64,000 nt of DNA from Janthinobacterium sp051380735. Lineage in GTDB: Bacteria > Pseudomonadota > Gammaproteobacteria > Burkholderiales > Burkholderiaceae_D. A program made the translations under genes and the position numbers. Shown here in pieces: positions 44,354-53,416 of this stretch. The notes under the pieces were generated by a model. It had not been told where the DNA came from. It saw nothing but the letters and a program-made list of their open reading frames with translations, and did not search any database. Numbering within the stretch: position 1 is the first letter of the stretch; each line of letters starts with the position of its first letter. The stretch spans positions 1 through 64,000 of the forward strand of contig NZ_JBNYXQ010000016.1 in NCBI RefSeq assembly GCF_051380735.1, written 5' to 3'.

Positions 44354-45274
44354 TCAGATCCACTGTTCCTGCTCCACGCCATCGTCGGCATGGTAGGTCA
44401 GGTATTGCACCATGCGTGGCACCGCGCCGAGGTTGGGCGTCGCGCAATGGGGCAGGGCCTGGTGCCAGATGATGAAGTCGCCGGCCTGGCCCGGCACCGC
44501 CACCGGCTGCAGTTGCTGCAGCGCCCATTCGCGCGGATTGTGGCCGGGCGGCACGGTCGCCAGCCAGTCGGCGATGTGGTGCTGGAAGCCCGGCACGCAG
44601 TGAAACGCGCCATGGCTGGCGGCGCAGTCGCCCAGGTACAGCAGGCCTTGCAGCTTGAATGGTATCGGCAGGGCCAGGCTGGTATCCCAGTGCAGCGGGC
44701 TTCCCGTAAAACAAGTGCCCTCGGCTTGCGGCGGACTGAAGCTGACCTTGTCGATCGTCGGATAAATTGCATCGCTGCGATATAGCTGCTGGTAGGCGCG
44801 CCGGATGCGTGGCTGGTGGCGGATGGTTTCCAGTGCCGGATGATCTGAAAACTGCAGCATGAAGCCCACCTTGCCCGGATGTGTCCGGTACCAGGAAGCA
44901 CGGTCGTCCAGGCTTGCGCCCAGGTAGTCCCAGATCGCCGCCTGCGCCGCCTGGCACAGGTCCTGCGGCACGGCGCCGCGCAGCACCACATAGCCATGCT
45001 GCTTCCAGAACTGCAGGTCAACGGCCGTCAGTACATCGTCGACGGTGTCAAACGCATGGGCAGGCCGCGCGCGCGTGCGCGTCGTGATCCATGCCAGGAA
45101 GGCCTCGAAGGTGGGGCGCTGATGAAACAGGAAGTGCAGGGCTTCGTCCATGAAGATGCCGCGCGCGTACAGTGCCCTGATCTGCGCCTGGTGCTGAGCC
45201 GGCGCATCGGCGCCTGTCGGCTTGCCGGTACAGCGCTGCCACAGGCCGCGCAGGCGTGGCAGATCATCTATCAC
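44354..45274 (-). CDS. Phytanoyl-CoA-dioxygenase-like Fe(II)/2-oxoglutarate oxygenase
   Basis: This 306-residue protein of the PhyH family has a double-stranded beta-helix core with the iron triad visible as His-x-Asp in SPLHWDTSLAL and a distal His near FIIWHQALPH. The N-terminal ~80 residues are helical and unassigned. The start is GTG at 45274, overlapping the stop of the sigma-54 activator gene (TAGTG) and preceded by GAAGG, so the pair is translationally coupled. The substrate is unknown; control by its neighbour is inferred. Confidence 0.8.
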   Translation of the reverse strand: MIDDLPRLRGLWQRCTGKPTGADAPAQHQAQIRALYARGIFMDEALHFLFHQRPTFEAFLAWITTRTRARPAHAFDTVDDVLTAVDLQFWKQHGYVVLRGAVPQDLCQAAQAAIWDYLGASLDDRASWYRTHPGKVGFMLQFSDHPALETIRHQPRIRRAYQQLYRSDAIYPTIDKVSFSPPQAEGTCFTGSPLHWDTSLALPIPFKLQGLLYLGDCAASHGAFHCVPGFQHHIADWLATVPPGHNPREWALQQLQPVAVPGQAGDFIIWHQALPHCATPNLGAVPRMVQYLTYHADDGVEQEQWI

Positions 45275-46893
45275 TAAGCCTTCAGCCGCCGCCACAAGGT
45301 AGTGCGGCTGATGCCCATGTGTTGCGCGGCGGCGTCGCGCCGGCCGCCGAAGCGGGCCAGCACCTCGGCCGCGCTTTCTGCGCGCACGGGCGGGCTGGCT
45401 ACAGGCAGCGATGGCGGCGGTACGCTGTTGCCATCGCTGCCGCCCAGTTCCGGCGCGACCGCCAGCATGAAGGCAGGGGTGAGTGCCTGCAGCGGTTCGG
45501 CCGCCAGGAACAGCGCCAGCCGTTCGGCCAGGTTGCGCAGTTCGCGCACATTGCCAGGCCAGCCGTAGCGGCGCAGCAGCGGCGCGCAGGCCAGCAACTG
45601 CGCATGCAGGTTCGGCTGCGGACGGGCGCCGAGCGCGGCCAGTGCAGTTTTCAGCGACCACTCCATCAGGCCGGCGATATCTTCGCTGCGCTCGCGCAGC
45701 GCAGGCAGTTGCAGACGCAGTACGGCCAGGCGGTAAAACAGGTCTGCCCGGAAGCGGCCTTCGCGGATGCGCTGCTCCAGGTCGCAATGGGTGGCACTGA
45801 TGATGCGCACATGGATGGGAATCGGCCGCGTACCGCCGACGCGCACCACTTCGCGTTCTTCCAGCACGCGCAGCAAGCGCGTTTGCAAAGGCAAGGGCAT
45901 TTCGCCGATTTCGTCGAGGAACAGGGTGCCGTGGTTGGCCGCTTCGAACAGGCCCGCATGGCCGCCCCGGCGCGCGCCCGTAAACGCGCCGTCTTCGTGG
46001 CCGAACAGTTCCGATTCCAGCAAGGATTCTGCGATGGCGCCGCAATTGATGGCGACAAACGGCCGGTTGGCGCCAAGGCTGCGTGGGCTTTCACGGTGGA
46101 TCGCCTGTGCCACCAGCTCCTTGCCGGTACCGGTCTCGCCCTGGATCAGCACCGTCGCCGGCGATTTGCCGAACAGCAGCACCGACTGGCGCAGCGCTTC
46201 CATCGTGTCGGATACACCGCGCAGGTCGTGCAGTCCGTGGCGTGCGCGCTGCACCTCGCCGGCCGGCGCGCGCTTGCCGCGATTTGCTTCGAGCTGTGTC
46301 AGGCGCGCCAGTTCCAGCGCATCGTCGAACGCGCGCCGTATCGCCGTGGCCGAATATACGAACACTGCCGCCAAGCCTGCCTCTTCGGCCAGGTCGGTCA
46401 CCAGGCCGGCGCCGACGACGGCTTTCACGCCGGCTGCCTTCAGTTCATTGATTTGCGCGCGCGCGTCTTCTTCGGTCGCATAGCTGCGTTGCGCGATGCG
46501 AAAGCCGAAGGTGGACGCAAATTCGGCCAGTTCCGGCATCGTATCCTGGTAGGTCACCACGCCGATTTGCGGCGAGATGCGGCGTGCGCGCGCCAGCGCC
46601 TGCATCACGTCGTAGCCGCTGGCCTTGGCGATAATCACCGGTACCGACAGCCGGCCTTTCAGGTAGGCGCCGTTCGAGCCGGCCGCGATCACGGCGTCGC
46701 AGCGCTCCAGTGCCATGCGTTCGCGGATATGGCGCACGGCGTCATCAAAGCCCAGATTGATCGGCTCGATGGTGGCCAGGTGGTCGTATTCGAGGGTGAT
46801 ATCGCGGAACAGGTCGGACAGGCGCGAGACCGAGACGGTCCAGATGACGGGCTTGTCGCGGTGGTCCAGCATGGGCAGGGAAGGGCGGCGCAT
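45274..46893 (-). CDS. PrpR-like sigma-54-dependent activator
   Basis: This 539-residue regulator has a PrpR N-terminal sensory domain (about 14-190, resembling the 2-methylcitrate-sensing domain of PrpR), a sigma-54 AAA+ domain with Walker A GETGTGKE and the sigma-54-contact loop GAFTGAR, and a Fis-type C-terminal helix-turn-helix (RRDAAAQHMGISRTTLWRRL). True PrpR controls the propionate 2-methylcitrate genes, but none are nearby; the coupled gene is a dioxygenase. It might act in trans or be a PrpR-like regulator with a new ligand. It is divergent from the GGDEF-EAL gene. Confidence 0.88.
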   Translation of the reverse strand: MRRPSLPMLDHRDKPVIWTVSVSRLSDLFRDITLEYDHLATIEPINLGFDDAVRHIRERMALERCDAVIAAGSNGAYLKGRLSVPVIIAKASGYDVMQALARARRISPQIGVVTYQDTMPELAEFASTFGFRIAQRSYATEEDARAQINELKAAGVKAVVGAGLVTDLAEEAGLAAVFVYSATAIRRAFDDALELARLTQLEANRGKRAPAGEVQRARHGLHDLRGVSDTMEALRQSVLLFGKSPATVLIQGETGTGKELVAQAIHRESPRSLGANRPFVAINCGAIAESLLESELFGHEDGAFTGARRGGHAGLFEAANHGTLFLDEIGEMPLPLQTRLLRVLEEREVVRVGGTRPIPIHVRIISATHCDLEQRIREGRFRADLFYRLAVLRLQLPALRERSEDIAGLMEWSLKTALAALGARPQPNLHAQLLACAPLLRRYGWPGNVRELRNLAERLALFLAAEPLQALTPAFMLAVAPELGGSDGNSVPPPSLPVASPPVRAESAAEVLARFGGRRDAAAQHMGISRTTLWRRLKA

Positions 46894-47073
46894 GGGGCCG
46901 ATTGTAAAGCATTTGCCCGGGTGCCTGACGCGGAGACAGGCAAGTGCTCTGTTGTATCGCCGGCACGCGCCACGGCTTGCGCGTGCTGCTGCGGCGTCAT
47001 ATGAAGAAATCCGCTGAAACTGGTTTATGATCTGTCAGCATCTTGTTGCCCTTCCTTCAATCTTGTGGTGTCC

Positions 47074-50000
47074 ATGAACCGCGTTCCGACCAGCCTTGAC
47101 TTCATTGCCGACGCCTTGCAGCTGCTTGCCTTGCCGGCCTGTGCCTGCGACTGCTGCGGCATGGTGGTGGCCGCCAATGGCGCGTTGGCGCAGATGCTGG
47201 GCATGGATGTGACGGGGCGTCTGCTGGCCGCTTGTTTCAGCGATGCGTATCGCGCGTCCAGCACCAGCATGCTGCGGTCCACCCTGGGCCCGGCGGGGCG
47301 CGAGCGCCAATGGGACAGCTGCCTGCAAGGTATCGATGCGCACATCGCGGTACAGGTCTGGGCCAAGCCTTTGCAGCCGGCCGATGGCGCCGGCCTGGCC
47401 GGCGCCATCCTGGTGTTTGCCGACATCAGCGTGCAGCAGCGCGACCAGCAGGCCCTGCGCAAGTCGCTGCTGGAACAGCAGGCGATCCTGGAAAGCGCCG
47501 CTGTCGGCATCCTGTTTTCGCGCGACGGCGTGATTGAGGAGTGCAATAGCCGCGCCGCCGAAATGCTAGGCTATGCGCGCCACCAGCTGACCGGCTTGCC
47601 GGGCGCGGCACTGTACCGCTCGCAGGAAGACTACCAGGCGCTGGGCTGCGAGGCCGGCCCGCTGCTGTCGATCGGCCGCTCATTCAGCACCGAGCTGCAA
47701 TTGCGGCGCCTTGACGGCAGCCTGTTCTGGAGCCGGCTGCACGGGCGCGCCGTCGACCCGCTCAACACACAGGACGGCACGGTATGGATCATCGAGGACA
47801 TCAGCGACCACCGGCGCGATGAAGGCCAGCTGCGCCGCGCCATGCTGGAGCAGCAGGCCATCCTCGACAACGCTTCGGTCGGCATCCTGTTTTCGCGTTC
47901 GCGCCAGGTCTTGCGCTGCAATCCGCGCTTTGCCGAGATGTTCGGTTATTCGGTGCAGGAGATGACGGGCATGCCCGCCAGCGCGCTGTTCCCATCGCCC
48001 GAGGCTTACGCTGAACTTGGTGCGCTGGCCACGCCGCTGCTGGGCCAGGGCCTGTCGTACGAACAGGAGGAAACGCAGTTCCGGCGCCGCGACGGCAGTC
48101 TGTTCTGGTGCCGCATCCGTGCCAAGGCGGTCTACCAGGAGCGCAGCGAGCAGGGCACGATCTGGATACTGGAAGACGTCAGCGCCAGTCGCCAGACGCA
48201 GATGGAAGTGGCGGCCATCATGACCAATGCCTCGGTCAGCATCCTGTTTACCAAGAACCGCCTGATCACGCGCTACAACCTGGGCTTTGCCGAAATGTTC
48301 GGCTACCAGGGCGACGAGGCGCTGGGCCTGCCCGGGCGCGCGCTGTATCTGTCGCAGGATGCCTACGACAGGCTGGGTGCGGCCGCCTTTCCCTTCCTGT
48401 CGGTGGGCAAACCGTTCCAGACCGAAGTGGAAATGCAGCGCAAGGACGGCAGCACCTTGTGGGGCCAGTTGATCGCCTATGTCGTCAATCCGGACGATGC
48501 GGCAGCCGGCACCATCTGGATTATTGAAGACCGTACGGAAGCCAAGCGGGCCGAAGAATCGTTGCGCAATGCAATGCTGGAAAACCAGGCCATCCTCGAC
48601 AGCGCCGTGCTGGGTATTTCGGTGATCGAAAACGGCTACAACCTGCATGCCAACACCAAGATGGAAGAGTTGTTCGGCTACGGTCCCGGCCAGATCAACG
48701 GCCTGTCGGTGCAGGCCCTGTATCCGGACCAGGCCTCGTGGAAGGCGGCGCGCGGCGAAACGGCGCGCGACTTCGAGGCTGGCCGCGTGCACATGTCGGA
48801 ATACCAGCTGGTGCGCAAGGACGGCAGCCGCTTCTGGGCGCGCCTGTCGGGCCGTCCGTTCGACCTGGCGCATGCGCATGGCCGCTCGGTGTGGCTGGTC
48901 GACGATGTGACGGCGCGCCGCGAGGCGGCCGAAGCGGTGCTGCGCGCGCGCGACGAACTGGAATTGCGGGTGCGGGAGCGCACGGCCGAACTGGCCGGCG
49001 CCAACGCCCTGCTGCAAGGCGAGATCGCCGAGCGGCGCCAGGCCGAGGCGCGCGTGCACCACATGGCCTATCACGACAGCCTGACCGGCTTGCCGAACCG
49101 CGCGTTGCTGGCCGACCGCCTGGAACGCGCGATGCTGGCTTCGCAGCGCTCCGGCGGCAAGCTGGCCGTGATGTTCATCGACCTGGACCGCTTCAAGAAC
49201 ATCAACGATTCGCTGGGACACATGACCGGTGACATTCTGCTCAAGGAAGTGGCGGCACGGCTGTGCCGCGCGGTGCGCACCAGCGACACGGTGGCGCGTC
49301 TGGGCGGCGATGAATTCGTGGTGCTGGTGCCTGGTATCCGTGGCGCCGAAGAGGCCGCTACGGTGGCCGCCAAGATCATCGAGTCGCTGACCCCCGCGTT
49401 TCCGCTCGAAGGCCACGTGCTGCATATCACGCCGTCGATCGGCATCTGTCTGTATCCGGACGATGGCGCCGATGTCGACGCGCTGATGCGCCATGCCGAT
49501 GCGGCGATGTATCACGCCAAGGCGAACGGCCGCAACAACTACCAGTTCTTCACGCAGAAGATGAACCAGGCGGCGGCGATCCACTTCGACCTGGAAAGCA
49601 GCTTGCGCACGGCGCTGGCGCAGGACCAGTTCGAGCTGTACTACCAGCCGGTGATCGATATCGCCACGCGCACCCTGCATGGCATGGAGGTGCTGCTGCG
49701 CTGGCGCCGGCCCGGCCACGGCCTGGTGATGCCGGACCGTTTCATTCCCATCCTGGAGGAAAACGGCATGATCGTGTCGGTTGGCGCCTGGGTCATGCGC
49801 AAGGCCTGCGAGCAGAGCATGGCATGGCTGCGCCAGGGTTTGCAGCCGGTGCCGCTGGCGGTCAATCTGTCGCCGCGCCAGTTCATGCACACGGGCCTGG
49901 TGGCCTCGATCGGTGCCGTGCTCGAGGAAAGCGGCATCGCGCCCGCTTTGCTGGAGTTTGAAATCACCGAGACGGCGCTGATGCAGCAGGGTGAGCAGAC

Positions 50001-50352
50001 GCTGGAGATCCTGCGCCAGATCAACGCCATGGGCTTGCGCCTGTCGATCGACGACTTTGGCACCGGCTACTCCAGCCTGGCCTACCTGAAGCGCTTTCCG
50101 GTCAGGAAGGTCAAGATCGACCGCGCCTTTATCAAGGACCTGGAAACCAGCGCGGAGGACCGCGCCATCGTGTCGGCCATCATCGCGCTGGCCGACAGCC
50201 TGCAATTGTCGACCGTGGCCGAAGGAGTGGAGACGGAGCAGCAGTTCGCCTTGCTGCAAGGCAAAGGCTGCCGCTATGCCCAGGGCTATCTGTTTTCGGC
50301 GCCGATGCCGGCCGCGAATGCACAGATGCTGCTGGAGCGCCAGGCAGACTAG
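47074..50352 (+). CDS. Five-PAS GGDEF-EAL signalling protein
   Basis: This 1092-residue cytosolic protein has five consecutive PAS domains (about 8-120, then four similar repeats such as AILESAAVGILFS, AILDNASVGILFS, IMTNASVSILFT and AILDSAVLGISVI), a coiled coil (about 625-660), a GGDEF domain from about 665 with an intact GGDEF near 743 and an inhibitory RTSD exactly five residues before it, and an EAL domain from about 855. The EAL motif reads EVLLRW, and NLSPRQF, EITETAL, DDFGTGYSS, KIDRAF and AEGVET are intact, so both cyclase and phosphodiesterase could work. GTGs at 47065 and 47068 are alternative starts. Confidence 0.93.
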   Translation: MNRVPTSLDFIADALQLLALPACACDCCGMVVAANGALAQMLGMDVTGRLLAACFSDAYRASSTSMLRSTLGPAGRERQWDSCLQGIDAHIAVQVWAKPLQPADGAGLAGAILVFADISVQQRDQQALRKSLLEQQAILESAAVGILFSRDGVIEECNSRAAEMLGYARHQLTGLPGAALYRSQEDYQALGCEAGPLLSIGRSFSTELQLRRLDGSLFWSRLHGRAVDPLNTQDGTVWIIEDISDHRRDEGQLRRAMLEQQAILDNASVGILFSRSRQVLRCNPRFAEMFGYSVQEMTGMPASALFPSPEAYAELGALATPLLGQGLSYEQEETQFRRRDGSLFWCRIRAKAVYQERSEQGTIWILEDVSASRQTQMEVAAIMTNASVSILFTKNRLITRYNLGFAEMFGYQGDEALGLPGRALYLSQDAYDRLGAAAFPFLSVGKPFQTEVEMQRKDGSTLWGQLIAYVVNPDDAAAGTIWIIEDRTEAKRAEESLRNAMLENQAILDSAVLGISVIENGYNLHANTKMEELFGYGPGQINGLSVQALYPDQASWKAARGETARDFEAGRVHMSEYQLVRKDGSRFWARLSGRPFDLAHAHGRSVWLVDDVTARREAAEAVLRARDELELRVRERTAELAGANALLQGEIAERRQAEARVHHMAYHDSLTGLPNRALLADRLERAMLASQRSGGKLAVMFIDLDRFKNINDSLGHMTGDILLKEVAARLCRAVRTSDTVARLGGDEFVVLVPGIRGAEEAATVAAKIIESLTPAFPLEGHVLHITPSIGICLYPDDGADVDALMRHADAAMYHAKANGRNNYQFFTQKMNQAAAIHFDLESSLRTALAQDQFELYYQPVIDIATRTLHGMEVLLRWRRPGHGLVMPDRFIPILEENGMIVSVGAWVMRKACEQSMAWLRQGLQPVPLAVNLSPRQFMHTGLVASIGAVLEESGIAPALLEFEITETALMQQGEQTLEILRQINAMGLRLSIDDFGTGYSSLAYLKRFPVRKVKIDRAFIKDLETSAEDRAIVSAIIALADSLQLSTVAEGVETEQQFALLQGKGCRYAQGYLFSAPMPAANAQMLLERQAD

Positions 50353-51113
50353 TCGATGGTGGCTATAACGGGTGCATGATCGGACGGTTGTTCCCACTTG
50401 CGCGGCACGCGGTCGATCACGCAGGCGCTGCAGCGCGCAGCCAGTGCCGGCGACAGCAGGATATGGTCGATGCGCAGGCCCTTGTTCAGGCGGAAGCCCA
50501 GCTGGCGGTAATCCCACCAGCTGAACGACTTGTCGGCCTGCTCGAACAGGCGGAAGGAATCGACCAGGCCGAGGTCGAACAGGCGCCGCAGGGCGTCGCG
50601 CTCCTTGTCTGATACCAGCACCTGGCCGGCCCAGGCGACCGGGTCGTGCACGTCGCGGTCGTCCGGCGCGATATTGTAGTCGCCCAGCACTGCCAGTTGC
50701 GGATGCCTGGCCGCTTCTTCGGCCAGCCAGTCATGCAGGGCGGCCAGCCAGCCCAGCTTGTATTCATACTTGTCGGAATCGACGCTCTGGCCGTTCGGCA
50801 CATAGGCGCACACCACGCGCACGCCGCCTATGGTGGCCGCCAGGATGCGCTGCTGCGCGTCTTCGTAGCGGGGATTGTTACGGACCACATCCTCGATCGT
50901 CAGCTTCGACAGGATGGCCACGCCGTTATAGGTTTTCTGGCCGCTGAAGACCACTTGGTAGCCGGCTGCCGCGATCTCGGCGGCGGGAAATTTGTCGTCC
51001 GTCAGCTTGGTTTCTTGCAGGCACAAGATGTCGACCGGATTGTCGGCCAGCCACTGCAGCACTTGCGGCAGGCGCACTTTCAGCGAATTCACGTTCCAGG
51101 TGGCTAATTTCAT
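50349..51113 (-). CDS. xth: Exodeoxyribonuclease III
   Basis: This 254-residue Mg-dependent AP endonuclease/3' exonuclease has the family start KLATWNVNSLKVRLPQVLQW, the catalytic ILCLQETKL glutamate, GDYNIAPDDRDVHDP, and the C-terminal SDHAPVIATI. It acts in base-excision repair. It is convergent with the GGDEF-EAL gene; the two stop codons overlap at CTAG. Confidence 0.94.
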   Translation of the reverse strand: MKLATWNVNSLKVRLPQVLQWLADNPVDILCLQETKLTDDKFPAAEIAAAGYQVVFSGQKTYNGVAILSKLTIEDVVRNNPRYEDAQQRILAATIGGVRVVCAYVPNGQSVDSDKYEYKLGWLAALHDWLAEEAARHPQLAVLGDYNIAPDDRDVHDPVAWAGQVLVSDKERDALRRLFDLGLVDSFRLFEQADKSFSWWDYRQLGFRLNKGLRIDHILLSPALAARCSACVIDRVPRKWEQPSDHAPVIATID

Positions 51114-51660
51114 GGGAGAGTTTCCTTAAGGGGCGATAGCGGCGAATCTTACCGCATGGCGCTAGCCGGCGTACCGGCATCGTTGGCTGGCCGCTGTGGT
51201 TTATTTGCCCTACGGGAAGATAAGGTTCAAAAAAGACTATATTTTTAACCAATCGTGGCGCATGCGGTTTCGGTTTTTGTGTATGATTGATCAAGCGCCA
51301 TGGTTGATTTGCCAAATTTGATTGTGTTGATGTTATCTGCGGGAAGCCAAACACGATAAAGGTGTAAAGTTTCTCGCTAAAACGCAATGAACACTACTAA
51401 AATGGCATATTGTGACAGCCGTGTCATGCAGGCTGTGGCAACCGTGAGATGAGATAATCGGAATTCACCGTGTGTGATTCTGAATTACAGACCATTGCGC
51501 CTGAGGCTGATCGCAAGTTCCGTCTTTGGCGCCGCCGGTCTTGCTATATAACTGCGTTACTGTTTCTGAACATTGTTTTTTTTAGTTAAGAAATGGTACC
51601 ATCTGGAAATGTTGCAGTTTTAATAGTGAGACTTGCGCGTAGCATTTGCAAAGGAAGAAA
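51114..51660. other. 547-base intergenic region
   Basis: This is AT-richer than its surroundings. I see no convincing coding sequence: frames here run into xth or lack start signals. A hairpin ACAGCC-N10-GGCTGT lies near 51417-51438, and there are several A/T tracts, including an eight-T run near 51579 without a preceding stem. It may hold promoters for xth and the downstream gene, but no strong -35/-10 pair stands out. Confidence 0.5.
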
Positions 51661-52032
51661 ATGCGAACTGCATTTGAAGCGTGGGCGCAGCGTGACGGCC
51701 ACATTGTTCGGCGACGAGAAGACAAGCCGGACGAATATCTGATTTTCGAAACCCAGCGGCGCTGGGTGATCTGGCAGGCGGCCTTGACTCATGGCAAGAC
51801 GACGCCGAAACCACGCGTAAGCGCGGCCGAAAAGGCCGCGAAGGCGCAGCGTGCACTGGAAATGTCGTCCGACGAGGCGGCCGTGCGCAACAAGGTGCTC
51901 AATGAGGTGCTCGACGCTTTCAGCAGCGCCGACGGCGCCGCCGGCATGGAAGGCATCCTGAAAGTCATCCAGGGCCTGAAACAGCAGCAGAAAGTGCCGG
52001 CCGCCGACAAGAGCGAAGATTCGACGGCTTGA
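51661..52032 (+). CDS. Conserved hypothetical protein
   Basis: This 123-residue soluble protein is one I do not recognise. The N-terminal third (TAFEAWAQRDGHIVRRREDK, RRWVIWQAAL) is aromatic and charged. The middle is Lys/Ala-rich and probably helical, and the C-terminus has a glutamine/lysine stretch (KVIQGLKQQQKVPA). The ATG at 51661 follows a good AAAGGAAG; an in-frame start 15 bases upstream lacks one. It is followed 10 bases later by the DUF1653 gene, suggesting a two-gene unit. It follows a long AT-rich gap. No phage or plasmid feature is visible. Confidence 0.7.
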   Translation: MRTAFEAWAQRDGHIVRRREDKPDEYLIFETQRRWVIWQAALTHGKTTPKPRVSAAEKAAKAQRALEMSSDEAAVRNKVLNEVLDAFSSADGAAGMEGILKVIQGLKQQQKVPAADKSEDSTA

Positions 52033-52042
52033 GGAGACGGCG

Positions 52043-52231
52043 ATGCGTTACCGGCATTACAAGGGCGGAATCTACGAACTGGTGTGCGAAGCCACGCTGG
52101 AGTCAGATCTGACCCCGATGATCGTCTACCGCGCCGCCGACGGCTCGATCTGGACCCGGCCGAAAGACGTGTTCTTTCAGTTGATCGAGGTCGAGGGCGT
52201 CATGGTGCAGCGCTTTGCTCCGATTAACTGA
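52043..52231 (+). CDS. DUF1653 domain protein
   Basis: This 62-residue protein has the pattern RYRHYKGGIYELVCEATLES, MIVYRAADGSIWTRP and DVFFQLIE, matching the small DUF1653 family. Its function is unknown; many members occur as single-domain proteins of this size. It has GAGGAGAC upstream of the ATG and follows the hypothetical gene by 10 bases, so the two are likely co-transcribed. Confidence 0.8.
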   Translation: MRYRHYKGGIYELVCEATLESDLTPMIVYRAADGSIWTRPKDVFFQLIEVEGVMVQRFAPIN

Positions 52232-52290
52232 TCTGATCTTATCTTATTATTACTCACTGACGGCCGTGTTCGCGCGTGCCAGGAAACCTC

Positions 52291-52776
52291 ATGCCAAGTA
52301 ACATCATGCGTCATCTGCTGGCATCGGCCACGCTGCTGGTCCTTGCCTGCGCGTCGGCGCAGGCTGAAACGGTCGGCTCGGTCGACACTGCTTTCAAGCT
52401 GATCGGTCCCGATCACAAGATCGTCGTCGAAGCGTATGACGATCCGCGCGTCACCGGCGTATCGTGCTATCTGTCGCGCGCCAAGACGGGCGGCATCAAG
52501 GGCGCCGTCGGCCTGGCCGAAGACAAGGCTGACGCCTCGGTCGCCTGCCGCCAGGTGGGTCCGCTGCAATTTAACGGCAAGCTGCCGCGCCAGGAAGAAG
52601 TGTTCAGCGAACGCGCTTCGATCTTCTTCAAGCATGTGCGCGTGGTACGCATGGTGGACCCCAAGCGCAATGCGCTGATCTACCTCGTGTATTCCGACCG
52701 CCTGATCGACGGCAGTCCGAAAAACAGCGTGACTGCCGTGCCGGTTCCCGCCAACCTGCCGATTCCCTTGCGTTAA
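52291..52776 (+). CDS. creA: CreA family exported protein
   Basis: This 161-residue periplasmic protein has a signal peptide (about 1-25, cleaved after AQA). The CreA core is clear: AFKLIGPDHKIVVEAYDDP, VTGVSCYLSRAKTGG, GLAEDKADASVACRQVG and YSDRLIDGSPKNS. CreA proteins are conserved in proteobacteria without a known activity. The ATG at 52291 is chosen because AGGAAAC lies just upstream; the earlier GTG at 52276 has no such site. It is followed 12 bases later by a lipoprotein gene. Confidence 0.88.
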   Translation: MPSNIMRHLLASATLLVLACASAQAETVGSVDTAFKLIGPDHKIVVEAYDDPRVTGVSCYLSRAKTGGIKGAVGLAEDKADASVACRQVGPLQFNGKLPRQEEVFSERASIFFKHVRVVRMVDPKRNALIYLVYSDRLIDGSPKNSVTAVPVPANLPIPLR

Positions 52777-52788
52777 AAGGACTCTGCG

Positions 52789-53346
52789 ATGCGCCGCTTT
52801 TTCGCTGCCATGCTGCTGTTGACCGGCTTGGCCGGCTGCGCCACCATGACCGGTTCGACCGAGCAGATGGTGCTGGTGCAAACCATTTACGACAACCGCC
52901 AGCTGGCCGGTGCCGGTTGCATCCTCAGCAACGACATGGGCAAGTGGTTCGTTACCACGCCGGGCCGCATCATGATCCGCAAGAGCCGTGAGCCGCTGAA
53001 GGTCGACTGCAAGAAAAGCGGCTCGCCGGCCGTCGTGATGGACAATCAGTTTGACGCCGCCATCAATGGTGGCAGCGCCTGGAGCAATGCCATCTTTACG
53101 CTGGGCGTCGGCTATTTCGTCGACCGCGACACGGGTGCCGCCTATGATTATCCGTCGACCCTGACCGTCATCATGCAGGATCCGGCGCGCCGGGCGCCGG
53201 CTGCAGCGGCGCCGGCGGCACCGGTAGTGGCGCCCGCTGCGGCGCAGCCCGCTGCCGTCACCATGCCGCCGGCCACGCTTGCACCTGCGCCTTCACTTGC
53301 GCCCAAGCCCGCGCCTTCACCGATCCCCGATCCCGTCGTCTATTAA
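52789..53346 (+). CDS. Hypothetical lipoprotein with Pro/Ala-rich tail
   Basis: This 185-residue predicted lipoprotein has a signal peptide ending in the lipobox LAGC (Cys17). A compact domain (about 25-125) with three cysteines (GCILSNDMGKWF, KVDCKKSG) and a hydrophobic stretch (WSNAIFTLGVGYFVD) is followed by a ~55-residue Ala/Pro-rich tail. Its function is not recognised; co-transcription with creA is likely. A terminator lies 17 bases downstream. Confidence 0.75.
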   Translation: MRRFFAAMLLLTGLAGCATMTGSTEQMVLVQTIYDNRQLAGAGCILSNDMGKWFVTTPGRIMIRKSREPLKVDCKKSGSPAVVMDNQFDAAINGGSAWSNAIFTLGVGYFVDRDTGAAYDYPSTLTVIMQDPARRAPAAAAPAAPVVAPAAAQPAAVTMPPATLAPAPSLAPKPAPSPIPDPVVY

Positions 53347-53363
53347 ACATTTCCACGCATGAA

Positions 53364-53400
53364 AAAAGCCGCCAGGGTCGATTGAACCGTGGCGGCTTTT
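53364..53400. terminator. Bidirectional terminator between the lipoprotein gene and pepA
   Basis: An 11-bp perfect stem, AAAAGCCGCCA / TGGCGGCTTTT, has a 15-base loop. The six-T run lies on the minus-strand side, so it is strongest for pepA. Confidence 0.85.
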
Positions 53401-53416
53401 GATCTTTATCGCGCGT

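Noticed and set aside
47680..50517. Long minus-strand frame opposite the GGDEF-EAL gene
   Set aside because: Shadow of the GC-rich third-position pattern, no domain signature.
51114..52231. Prophage or plasmid insertion
   Set aside because: No integrase, transposase, att duplication or phage structural gene; only an AT-rich gap and two small proteins.
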